Translations under genes and position numbers: made by a program
Shown: positions 47,871 through 57,551 of the stretch, in pieces
How positions within the stretch are numbered: position 1 is the first letter of the stretch
How the letters are laid out: the number at the start of each line of letters is the position of its first letter
The notes under the pieces: model-generated
Seen by the model: the letters and a program-made list of their open reading frames with translations, nothing else
Database searches by the model: none
Told to the model about the DNA's origin: nothing
Origin: Buxus sempervirens
Lineage: Eukaryota; Streptophyta; Magnoliopsida; Buxales; Buxaceae
DNA: 64,000 bases
Reading direction: 5' to 3'
Assembly: GCA_947561395.2 (NCBI GenBank)
Contig: OX387187.1
Span: forward strand, 43,383,253-43,447,252

Positions 47871-48507
47871 GAAAACCATGTTACCCCCTAAGCTGGCAGC
47901 ACCTTCTACTTGCATTGTTATCATCTTTTTACTTGCAGCTTTTCTTGTATTAGAAGGTCATGAATATATCGAGCATATCGGCTTAGAGTGCTGTCTATTT
48001 CGTTGTCTAGTTTGGACAATGAAACACATGCGTACATGCATTTTATATACATCATAGTTTAACTTTTCTACCAAAAAATGAAATGGAGAGAGCTTGGTTT
48101 GACATCAATCATGAATCTAAACTCCATATATGTGTACTTCTATTGGAATCATAGTTTTAAATGGTCACTTGGAAATTAGGATGTCACTTCCCAAGTCTCG
48201 GGATTAGGTGGAGTATTTCGCTATCAATGTTTTTATTTTTATTTTTTATTGTTGTAAAATGTGAGGCCTATTTGAAAAAAACACAAACTATGAGATACTC
48301 CACATAGTAGCATCTTATGGTCATTACAAAAAACGGTACAGTAAAGCATTGCAGAAGATTTCATCCGATCCTAGCTTCGTATGTGCTAGATCTTTAAGTA
48401 TTTGAGAGTCTTGTTGAAGTTTTTCTGGGAAAGAGCACGTAGACTCAATTGAGGGGGTTCTGCTTTCCTAGATTTGACTAAACTTCTCAAGAGAGAGTTA
48501 ACTCTAA

Positions 48508-49081
48508 GGCTGTGTTTGGAGCCTTGGATTTGGGGAGAAAAGAAAAAAAAGCTAAAAAGGAAAAGAAAAGAAAAGAAAAATACTGATTTTCTTTCCTTTT
48601 TTTAATGTTCGGATGAGATGAGAAATGAGAAGAAAAGAAAAATATATTTTAGTAAGATGATGGGTTGGGTTGGTGCCGGGTGGCGGTGTGTGGTGGTGTT
48701 GGCGGGCGATGGTGGCGGCAGCTAGTGGTGGTGGTAGGCGATGGTTGGTGGTGGTGGTGGGCGATGGTGGCAACTGGTGGGTGGTGGTTGGCAATGGTGG
48801 GTGGTAGTGATGGGTGGTGGTGGCGGGTGATGGTGGGTGATAGTGGTGGGTGATGGGTTGTGGTGATGGTGGATGGTGCTAGTGGTAGAGTGGGTGGGTG
48901 GTGTGAATAGTGATAAGTAATGGTGAATTTTCTTTTCTTTCAAAATTCCGATCTTTCTGGAAAAAATTTTTTTAACATTGGAGAAAAAATCTCATTTTCC
49001 TTCGTCTAAACCAATTAAGAGAAAAGAAAAGTTAGCAATTTCTTTTCTTTTCTCTCCAAATCTAGGGTTCCAAACACAACC
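48508..49081. mobile_element. Tourist/PIF-Harbinger-type element, 574 bp
   Basis: Ends GGCTGTGTTTGGAGCC and the inverse GGTTGTGTTTGGAACC continue as a repeat of about 40 bp into GGATTTGGGGAGAAAAG and AGATTTGGAGAGAAAAG. A TAA lies on each side (48505-48507 and 49082-49084), the 3-bp duplication of Harbinger elements. No transposase; the middle is a GGT-rich microsatellite. Confidence 0.85.
48655..48905. repeat. GGT/GGC-rich degenerate microsatellite inside Tourist element
   Basis: About 250 bp of GGTGG, GATGGTGG and GGTGGCGG words on the plus strand, with almost no C. Apparent Trp/Gly or His/Pro/Thr frames here come from the repeat, not from a gene. Confidence 0.85.
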
Positions 49082-49560
49082 TAAGTATAGCGAGGCACAT
49101 CAATTAGAAACACATTTAAGCGCAAAATTAGAATTAATTAAACAAGCGGAAGGACAACCATGAAATGTTTGGATACAGTGGCAGCCCAGCATAGCTAAGG
49201 TTAGCGTCTTTACGCGAATTGGACTGGTATCTTACCTAGCTTACACCCGGCCCCAAACATTCTCCAATTCAAAAGGCTCCGGGCGTGCGCCAAACTACCC
49301 CGCGAGCAAACGCCTCGTGTTTCTCTTCGGCTATCAAAATGTTGTCTGGTATTTGATCCACGAAAAGCTTTCTTCGTGAGGTAATTGTGGATTTTTTTTT
49401 AATTTAATTACGTTGTCTAACAGTGTTTAATCACGAACGTGTTAAAAAACTCATTTCTTTTGCTTGCCCTAATTTTTTGTTTTAAAGACTCAATTTTTGT
49501 GGAATTTGTTGTACCAACGATGTTATGGGAAGGTTTACTCCGTTCTTTACAGTCTCTCGA

Positions 49561-50268
49561 TTGATGCTGTAGAGGTTAATGAGTTTGAGACTTCGCTCAC
49601 TGTGAATTATCTTTCTTTATGCTTTTTGAAAGATTTTAGGAGAAATGTAATGGTATAATTTACAGGTAAGGGAGTTTCTTTGATCACCCTTTGGCGCTTA
49701 GAAGTTAGTTGAGGTTTAACCGGCGGGGTTTATCTTAGTTTGGAGAAGAAGTAGATCATTTCTTTGTTGGGGTTGTTATGAACTAGCTTTTCATTGTTGG
49801 AGTTATTATATGTTAGGTTTTAATTATCAGTTTTCGATTGAGTTTCAGATTCTACATATCGGTATATCAATCTATATGCGTTTGGATTCTACATATCAGT
49901 GTGTATTTATGAAGCACAGGCCTATTCGGATTAGAATTAATGGGTTGCAAAAGCACTCGGAAGATTTGGAAAATGACTGGTTGATTGATGCTGTAGGGGT
50001 TAAATATTTTGAAACTTCACTCTGTATGCATTTTTCTTTCTTCACGTGTTTTGCAAGATTTTGTGTAAAATGTGACGGTGTAATTAGCAGACAGGTGAGT
50101 TTCTACAATCAATCCTTGTGTATAGCAGTTGGTTAAGGTTTTAATGGGTTTATCTTAGGATTGTTGTGATCTAGGTTTTCATAATCGGTGTCATGGGCTA
50201 ATTTTAACTATCAGTTTTTTGTTAGAGTTTCAAACTGATATATCTTGGTATCTCAATCAATAAATCTT
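49561..50268. repeat. Diverged 424-bp tandem duplication
   Basis: Two blocks begin TTGATGCTGTAGAGGTTAA at 49561 and TTGATGCTGTAGGGGTTAA at 49985. They stay collinear for about 290 bp: ACTTCGCTCACTG and ACTTCACTCTGTA, GGGTTTATCTTAG, TTTTAATTATCAG and TTTTAACTATCAG, TTTCAGATTCTACATATC and TTTCAAACTGATATATC. A partial third copy of AGAATTAATGGGTTGCAAAA (49932) occurs as AGAATTAACGAGTTGCAAAA near 50443. Confidence 0.75.
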
Positions 50269-50269
50269 G

Positions 50270-51480
50270 GGAATCAACCAAAAGATAATGAGGATGAGTG
50301 TGCATCGGCCAAAGCCACTAACTACATTTTGTATCAGCTGTCCATCATGAAGCCAATATAATACTTGGAACCATGGTTATCAGTAATGTTATAAGCAAAT
50401 TGATTGCTCTAATTGTAGGGGAATGATAGAATAGAATGGCCAGAATTAACGAGTTGCAAAAAATTCTCTTGTTTCATTTTTTTCTGCTATACCTTGGTAT
50501 TGTGTTTGTGTGATTAAATCCACTAAAAAATTAGGTTGTATGTTCAAGAGAAGAGGGTGTTTTGGGGTGGGTGTGTTGGTTGTTAGACACTTGGTGTGTG
50601 ATTTGGCCCCACAACAGTAGCATATGTAATGTTCAGATGAGGAAATTACGATGAATATTTGTCAAGACTAGGAAATCTAAATGGGAAATGAACACATCTG
50701 AGAGTGGTTTAAGTATTGCCCAAGTAAAGGACATTAGGTTCAATTGGTTTTACATGCGAAATAAAGACCTAGATAGGCAATTATGAGAATGTGAGTCAGC
50801 ATAATTATTGAAAGATCAAATTAAGGTGAGTAAAAAAATGAGGAAAAAGCGTGGATAGAGTAAGTCACAGTGGATTTTGACACTCAATCATAGTTTTTGA
50901 CAAATTAAGATTGAGGACAGGATTCACGTTGCTGATTCATACCAGTTGAGATAACACATTCTGTTTTTATTGTTACTGTCTGTATGCTCAGTGAAACTTA
51001 ATACTTAAATAGATTTTTGCAATATTGTAGATTCAGTTTGATGCATTTTTAATATCTTGATGAGTTCAAAGAATCAAGGTTGATGTGTTGTACATTTAAC
51101 ACAGAGAATTCCGAGCACCAATAAATGTTGATGAAACTCCTTGGAAGTCATATGGACATCTTATTTTACATTATATTGTAAATTATGGCTTAAGAAATAA
51201 TTTAATTAGCTAGACAAGCATCCATCAATTTGTATTTGTGAGCTGCTCCGCTCATCGGGTTCTGCAGCATAGTCAATGATCATTACTGTACCAGACAAAG
51301 TTTTGTCATGTATCCATGTTTACACACTATTCTAGGTTGCCAAAAAATTTGTGTTAAGATAATACATGGTTGACCTTGTCATAATGTCACCTCTTATGAC
51401 TGTTATTAATTATATTGGGAATCTTCCTTCCGAACCCTTGCTTCCTGCAAATTATGACCTAAGGTAGACACAAATCTTCT
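50270..51480. other. Non-coding DNA upstream of the 52254 gene
   Basis: Nothing recognised. It may belong to a long 5' UTR intron of the gene at 52254. Confidence 0.35.
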
Positions 51481-51489
51481 GCCTAATTC

Positions 51490-51720
51490 ATCTCCGTCAA
51501 AAATTATGGCCAAATTCTCCAGGGAACAGTACATGTTTTAGACATAAGATACTCACAGTCACTCCACAATCTGTGTTGCTCCATCTCTTTGGCATACTGC
51601 AAACCATCTCTAAGAGCAATGATTTCTGCTACTGGAGCTGTTTGTTTGAGCAATTTAGGAGCATGACAGAGAATAGGAGCTCCCTTATGATGTCTGATCA
51701 TCAACTGATGGATTTCCATT
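51490..51720 (-). mobile_element. LINE RNase H-like domain relic
   Basis: The minus strand reads IRHHKGAPILCHAPKLLKQT, then APVAEIIALRDGLQYAKEME, then WSDCEYLMSKT and PWRIW. This is the RVT_3 (RNase H-like) end of plant LINE ORF2, with its Glu in AEIIALRDGL and Asp in SDCEYL. The fragment is short and has no adjoining reverse transcriptase. Confidence 0.65.
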
Positions 51721-52253
51721 GGTACTGTTCATGACATTAGCTTATAGCACACAAAAAGGTTGTCCATCGATGAAGCCAATTTGTGGAAGAGAATATTTGA
51801 ACATAACCGTTGCAACCACTAACTTCTTTAAAGCTTTCTGGGCTTGTTGAAACCATACGAGCATTTATTTGTGGCCTCTTTTAACTATTGTTATGTGTTT
51901 AAGAAATTTCATCAAGCAGAAGATTTTCTATAATTGCTTTTGAGGGGTTGAAAGAAGTTTTTACCTAGGTACAAGACTGAGCTAAGAGGTTAAGGGATTT
52001 TCCATTTCATACAAGAAGTTGATTTATTTCCTCCCAATTGTATCTGTAAAAGGTACTTTGTGAATGAATTTTTTTTTATTGTATTGGGCTTCCATAATTC
52101 ATGTTATTTATGTTGCCTTGGGAAAGTTTTCATTATTGTAGTTACTTTCCTGTCTGCTTGAGCTTCCTAATAAAAATTTTGAACTATTAATCTTTGTTGA
52201 GAAATGAAGAACATGGCTTATATGCATTGAAACTTCAATGCTTGATCCAGGGA

Positions 52254-53234
52254 ATGGCACTATTAGCTTGGCGTCCATATGTAATGGCAACTCTTACTGC
52301 TCAAAGGGTCCATTGTCCAAGGTTCTTGGAATCATGGAAATCCCAAAGATCACCACATGGACTCATCTTTCCACATTTTGGCATTAAATATGGTCCTCTT
52401 TGCTGCACGAAATCGTCCTCCTGGGAGCCTGCCCCTGTCACTTATGCTGCTGATGACACTGATGATACATTCCTCAAGAGAAGTGAGAATATTTTTGAAT
52501 CTTTGAATGCTGAAGACACAAGTGATGCTTCAGTTACAGTTAAAAATGATAGCGCTGAAGATACGGTTGATCAGCCATCCATGCAGTTTCAGCTTCTTAA
52601 GTGGCCTATGTGGCTTCTGGGTCCTTCTGTCCTGCTTGCCACAGGGATGGTACCGACGTTGTGGTTGCCCTTGTCTTCTGTATTCTTGGGTGCTAATGTT
52701 GCTAGCCTGTTTTCCTTGGTGGGGCTTGACTGCATCTTCAACATCGGTGCAACCTTATTTCTCCTCATGGCTGATGCTTGTGGTCGGCCAAAGAACCCAA
52801 CAGAAGCATGCAACAGCCAGGCTCCTCTGATTTACAGGTTCTGGAATGTAGTCGCCAGCGTAATGGGTTTTGTCATCCCTTTGATAATGCTCTTGGCATC
52901 ACACAAAGGCCTTCTCCAACCGCAGCTTCCTTTCATATCGTTTGCTGTTCTACTGCTTCCCTATCTGCTGCTTCTGTCAATACAGATGCTGACGGAGATG
53001 CTAACATGGCACTGGCAGTCACCGGTATGGTTGCTAACCCCAGTTGTGTATGAAGCTTACCGGGTGTTGCAGCTGATGAGGGGTTTAAAGCTGGGGGCCG
53101 AGATTGGTGCACCAATGTGGGTGGTGCATACGATCAGGGTGCTGGTGTGTTGGTGGGTCCTGATACTGGGAATGCAGCTAATGAGGATTGCTTGGTTTGC
53201 TGGATTAACTGCTCGAGCTCGTCGGCACGCTTGA
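52254..53234 (+). CDS. Plant multi-pass membrane protein, probably plastid-targeted (At1g48460-like)
   Basis: 326 residues from ATG 52254; the coding part has no intron. The sequence GATCCAG just before GGAATG is a likely acceptor of a 5' UTR intron. The N-terminus MALLAWRPYVMATLTAQRVH is basic, Ser/Thr-bearing and acid-free, like a chloroplast transit peptide. An acidic linker follows (residues about 65-110, AADDTDDTFLKR). From residue 117 on there are about five hydrophobic spans: WLLGPSVLLATGMVPTLWLP, SLFSLVGLDCIFNIGATLFL, VASVMGFVIPLIMLLA, ISFAVLLLPYLLLLSIQML and VHTIRVLVCWWVLILGMQL. The Arabidopsis relatives At1g48460 and At5g63040 are, as I recall, uncharacterised. Function unknown. The reading frame itself is certain; the family name is from memory. 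Confidence 0.8.
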   Translation: MALLAWRPYVMATLTAQRVHCPRFLESWKSQRSPHGLIFPHFGIKYGPLCCTKSSSWEPAPVTYAADDTDDTFLKRSENIFESLNAEDTSDASVTVKNDSAEDTVDQPSMQFQLLKWPMWLLGPSVLLATGMVPTLWLPLSSVFLGANVASLFSLVGLDCIFNIGATLFLLMADACGRPKNPTEACNSQAPLIYRFWNVVASVMGFVIPLIMLLASHKGLLQPQLPFISFAVLLLPYLLLLSIQMLTEMLTWHWQSPVWLLTPVVYEAYRVLQLMRGLKLGAEIGAPMWVVHTIRVLVCWWVLILGMQLMRIAWFAGLTARARRHA

Positions 53235-53564
53235 ATTTGTAATGCGTAGTTCCAGAGAGATTAATTGTATGTGGGTAGTGGGTATTGGCCATGGAAGAAA
53301 ATTGCTGAGACTGGACTGGGGATTAAATGGTACTTCTGTATATATAAATGTGAAGTGATTATACACAAACTATACATACCATGTCATTGCAAGGATCAAT
53401 GTGAGCGGACAACCTCCAAAACTGGTTGCTTTTTCTCATCCTCTGTTTTGTGATTTTTTTGCAGTAAACACCCATTTTTCTTTTGATAACATACTTTTTA
53501 AGAAGCAATGTTTTAATTCCCAAAGAAAAAATTGTCACTTAATCAAATTCTATTCCCCGGGTTG

Positions 53565-53862
53565 TAATTTACGGGCGCAACTTGGTTCGTTTTTGTCCAG
53601 ATTGACATCAACCCGGAAACAAATCAAGGTTTGTAATGGTAACCCGAAATTGGACCGCATTAGATTGAGAACCAATAACTTCAGATCAAAAACCACCCCG
53701 AATACGTATATCCAGATTGGTATGGTCTGGTTCAATTTTGTAAATTATATGTTAAAGTCGGGTTTTGGTTTAGTTCAGTCCAATTTAATTAAAAAACCAT
53801 CAACCAAAGATCGATTTGGGTCAATCGGTTCTCGGTTATAACCGAACCAAGTAGGTAAGAAT
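53565..53862. mobile_element. hAT-like MITE, GGTTTGGTTCGGTT family, copy 2
   Basis: GCGCAACTTGGTTCG at the left, inverse ACCGAACCAAGTAGG at the right. The interior has CAACCCGG, AACCCGAAATTGGACC and GGTCTGGTTC words like those of the 27143 element. It lies 0.3 kb after the stop of the membrane-protein gene. Confidence 0.65.
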
Positions 53863-54551
53863 CCCGTAGCCTTAGTTGCAGATTGCAATAGGTCTGTTTG
53901 GCACGTAAAAATAAAAAATAAAAATTCAGTTATTTAATATATAAATTATTAATTTTTATGAGCCACTGAAAATCCTTGCAGGATTTGTTGTTGCAAAGCC
54001 ATCTATTCTCCATGTCATTAATAGATCGTCAAAATTCCTAATTTTCAAGTAAGATAATTCTTAAGCAATTTTAGTTTCTTTTATTTATTATATGATTATC
54101 ATTATCAAGTTTGTAAAATAAGAATCTTGTATATGAAGTTTAGTACCATATAACCCAATTGTCTTCGAACCATGATTTATACTGGATTACGAAAAATTTT
54201 AAAAAAATAAATCAAATATAGAATGTTTGACCCTTCAGTCCGAATAAGAACCTACGAGAGTCCCCCCGCTTCACTCGGTCTCCCACTTGGACTCCTAGAA
54301 ACGCTAAAATTTCGGAGTCCAACCCCAATAGAACCAATTGAACTCCTAATCCTGCTGCAACAAGGAAAACCCACCTTCTATTTTCACTCTCTTCTAAACT
54401 CAAAGCCTATATATATTTATCAACCCCACCTGATACATTCACAGTCTCGTTAGCTCCAGCTTCTTTCTGTTTCTTCTCTCTCTCATTAACGTCTGATCTT
54501 TCGTCTTTGATTTCTCTCGTTCTTCACCGGCCACTTCCGAGATAAAAAAAA

Positions 54552-55585
54552 ATGTCTCGTCCGAAGATCATGAAAAGGGGTAGAGGACGAAGCAGAAGAA
54601 ACGTCGCTCGTCCCAACATCATTACATCTCTTCCGGAAAGCATACTGGTCACCGAGGTTCTAGCTCGTGTGGCCTCGTCCTCTCTCACTGACCTCGTCAA
54701 TGTTAAATTAAGGTTAGTAGCTAAATATAACTGCACAATCTCCGGCCAATACTTTTTTGTCTCTCTTGGTTAAGATTACTGAATGGTAGGTACGTACCTC
54801 TCTCTATCATGCATGCGTTAATAAGATTTGATTTTTAACAGCTGCAAAGAGCTCCAGAAAGCAGCGGAGGACCTCTATGTTTATCGTTGTGTTTCAATGG
54901 AGAAGTTTCCGGCAATCCCATGGCGTAGATCAGATGAATTATCGTCCTTCTTGAAGCGATGCAAGGATAATGGCAACCCAGAAGCCCTGTTCAGAGAAGG
55001 AATGGTAACTACTTAATTCTAACTTAAGCCTTCAAACATTAACGTTACTACCCACAAAAACTATAGTTCATGCATTGTAGAAAGCCCAAGAATTAATATT
55101 CAGATGGGATATTTTTCCTCATTAACACTTTTTTTTTTTTTGGTTTTGATTAGATTGAGTACTTCAGCTACATGAGACTCCAAGAGGGCCTTGAATTACT
55201 AAAAGGAGCGGCAAAGTCTGGGCATATGGATGCCACTTATGTTCTGGGGATCATTTTGGCATGTAACGGCAGTCATTCAAGGCTCGATGGCCTGAAGCTT
55301 CTACAGAGCGTGGAGAACTCGAAAGGAATCAAGAAGTGCCGTAAAAGATCGAAGACGATTCTTCGTCAGCTTTGGATCAAGAACCTTCTCTGTCAGCAAG
55401 AATCCATATGCACAACCTGCGTCAACAATGGAGATCAGTTCCAATATTTTAACAACCGAGGGTGGCCATCCAGCCCAGACGACGAAGATGATAATGGTGT
55501 TTGTGTTAAAGAAAATTGTTGTGAATCATGTAAATGGGATTTTGAAGTCGCTTGGTTTTGTAATATGTTACGGGGTGGTGTGTAG
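54552..55585 (+). CDS. F-box protein of the At1g67623 type
   Basis: Exons 54552-54712, 54842-55004 and 55154-55585 (stop TAG) join in frame, phases 2 and 0, to give 251 residues. A basic N-terminus (KRGRGRSRRN) precedes the F-box at about residues 23-70: ITSLPESILVTEVLARVASS, DLVNVKLSCKELQKAAED. Then comes the family's conserved middle, FPAIPWRRSD, FLKRCKDNGNPEALFREG, IEYFSYMRLQEGLELLK and AAKSGHMDATYVLGIILAC, a Sel1-like helical pair. The C-terminus is Cys-rich: CTTC, CVKENCCESC and FC. The F-box would join an SCF ubiquitin ligase through SKP1, and the Sel1-like part would bind the target. Target unknown. Confidence 0.88.
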
Positions 55586-56089
55586 TTTCAATTATTCGTT
55601 CTGTATTAATCCAACTTGAAAGGATTAAGAGTAACACTGGTAGATTAGGAAAGGAAGGTGATACATCATGTTCTTGTTGCACATTATTAAAGCAATGGAT
55701 CTTGTTTTAATTGGGATATTTTCATATTAATAATAGTGAAAACTTTTTTAAAGATATATATATTTTTTTTGGTGAATTTTTTTTAAAGATATTGCAATAA
55801 ACAATATTTGGAAAGCAAAGTTATGATACCGTCCGTATGGGAAGAGAATTACCGTCTTCAATCCAAAAGAAATCAGGGGCTTCTGATCAAGTCCATCCCC
55901 TTAAAAGCCGGATAAAATATGAACCGCACTTTAACAAGTTTGGTATCATTCAATTTTGCTCCTATTTATTGAAAATCATAATCAACTAGAATAGAAACAT
56001 ATGTACGAGCTCCATTATAAAACAGGCTTGAAATTCTCAGGAATGGTTCATCTTTGTGTTCTAGTCCATATGGAGAAACAAATGTAGGG
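55586..56089. other. F-box gene 3' flank
   Basis: AT-rich, with no further gene signal. Confidence 0.4.
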
Positions 56090-56375
56090 ATGCAACTTGG
56101 TTTCATTTCAGTTCTAATTAAAATCTATTAGGGGGCTGTGCGTAGTAGCGCGTAGAAAACGTGGGCCCACTTTGATAAACAGCCTAAGGTAGTTACAATA
56201 GTGGGGGATTGTTTTGTTTGGGGAAATAATGTTTAGAAAATGAAAAAGGGGCTAGAATTTAGAGGGAATATTCCCCCCTATTTTCTTTATTAATAGTATA
56301 GATAACCCGAACTAGTTTGATTTGGTTATGAATTGATGTCTCAATTAAAAATGAACCAAACCGAGTATGTATATA
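56090..56375. mobile_element. hAT-like MITE, copy 3, split by a Helitron
   Basis: GATGCAACTTGGTTTCATTT at the left and TGATTTGGTTATGAATTGAT, AATGAACCAAACCGAG at the right belong to the same family as 53565. The two parts meet exactly at the borders of the small Helitron at 56128-56302, so the MITE is the older insertion. Confidence 0.55.
56128..56302 (-). mobile_element. Small non-autonomous Helitron, 175 bp
   Basis: Read on the minus strand it begins TCTATACTATTAATAAAG after an A and ends CCCCCTAA before a T. This is the A|TC...CTRR|T border of Helitrons with no target duplication. A short inverted region (CTACGCGCTACTACGC) precedes the 3' end. It is nested in a hAT-like MITE. Confidence 0.65.
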
Positions 56376-56610
56376 TGTTTATTGGGGCACTCCACGCGTT
56401 ACACGCATAGCAAATTACAAAACACTTAATTTTGAAATGTTTTTGTGGAATCCATTTGGAAAAACACTCCACGTTAAAATAAATGACATACCATTCCATT
56501 CAATTGATTATGCTAATGTGGCTTAACAAATCTATAAAATGAGGAAAAGCAGAGAAACGATTTGGGCATGGAATGTCAAGCCTAAATCTTGCCTCATCAC
56601 TTTATATATA

Positions 56611-56890
56611 CTAGCAAGGCCCACGTGCAGTACTGCACGCACGTAAAAAAGGGAGGGAGTAGTTTTAAAATTACACGTGGAGAGAGAATAAGTGGGAAGA
56701 GAGGAGATGGAGAGAGGAGAAGTGAGGGTAGTTACAAACTAATTGTTTTTGAACGAAAATAGTGAGTTGAGACAGGTATAGCCCTGTATTATTGAAACTA
56801 AACCATAAAGGAGATGGGCATTTTGTGAAAGTTGTAACTTGTTGTTTGGCACGATTCCCAAAAAGGGCACCTCGCTTTATATATAGTAGA
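56611..56890 (-). mobile_element. Small non-autonomous Helitron, 280 bp
   Basis: The minus strand begins TCTACTATATATAAAGCGAG right after an A and ends with a hairpin around the perfect palindrome GTGCAGTACTGCAC, then GGGCCTTGCTAG before a T. A 3' hairpin plus CTAG inserted between A and T is the classic Helitron terminus. It has no coding content. Its 5' start resembles the Helitron at 56128-56302. Confidence 0.85.
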
Positions 56891-56919
56891 TATATATATT
56901 AGTATAGATTTCCAATTAT

Positions 56920-57093
56920 GAGATCCTATGGAGCTCCTATCTACACTTTTATTTGGAGCATCCATAGTTCTTACCATGTGTATTAAAAACCTAGGGATGT
57001 GAACCTTGAGTGATTCAACTGTATTTTCTTAAGCACACATGGCCCGGTCCTGTGAAAGCTCCAAATAAAAATGCAGATAGCGCTCCACAAGAT
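56920..57093. mobile_element. MITE, 174 bp, relative of the 45671 element
   Basis: GATCCTATGGAGCTCCTATC at the left pairs with the complement of the right end (CATCTTGTGGAGCGCTATCT). The inverted repeat continues through TTTTTATTTGGAGC for about 45 bp. The middle holds ACCATGTGTAT, as in the element at 45671. Confidence 0.8.
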
Positions 57094-57099
57094 GTAAAC

Positions 57100-57185
57100 C
57101 CGGTTTTCAAGTTGGATCATTGGTTCTCAATCCGGTTTGGTTGATGTCAACCCGGGCCGAACTGAATTGACCCGTAAAACAACCT
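57100..57185. mobile_element. Fragment of the GGTTTGGTT hAT-like MITE family
   Basis: CAAGTTGGATCATTGGTTCT, CCGGTTTGGTTGATGTCAAC and CCGAACTGAATTGACCCG resemble the left half of the 53565 element. The matching right end is missing. Confidence 0.5.
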
Positions 57186-57462
57186 ATACGCGTCCGTTTA
57201 CGGAGACGTACGCAACTGTTTTACAAGACCTGAAGAAAAGTAATTATTAAACGAAGAAAAAAGCCGAAAGATGAAGTCGCTCTAAGGACCTTTTAAAATA
57301 GAGTGGGGTTGGGGGTAACTAAATTCCTTTGAGAGGGCCGATAAAAGAATTTGTTCTTACAAAGAACCCTAATTCTCCTCCATTTTTCCTCGAAAGTAGA
57401 AGAGGATAATTCCATCGTGTTTGCCATTTTCTCCCGGATCTCTAGCATTTGCTTTCTGATTT

Positions 57463-57532
57463 CCTTTTCTCTTTTACTTTTTTCTCAGAAGGTTAGGTTT
57501 TCTCTTTTAATTTTTTCTCAGAAATTAGTTAA
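57463..57532. repeat. Pyrimidine-rich tandem pair in LUC7 leader
   Basis: TTCTCTTTTACTTTTTTCTC and TTCTCTTTTAATTTTTTCTC, each followed by AGAA, lie about 34 bp apart just upstream of the LUC7 start codon. Confidence 0.75.
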
Positions 57533-57551
57533 GTTAATTTCGAAGTCAGTC

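Noticed and set aside
48552-48943. His/Pro/Thr- and Trp/Gly-rich frames
   Set aside because: Produced by the GGT microsatellite within the Tourist element.
52194-52254. Membrane-protein start at 52194
   Set aside because: The codon is TTG and a likely splice acceptor lies at 52250; ATG 52254 matches the family start.
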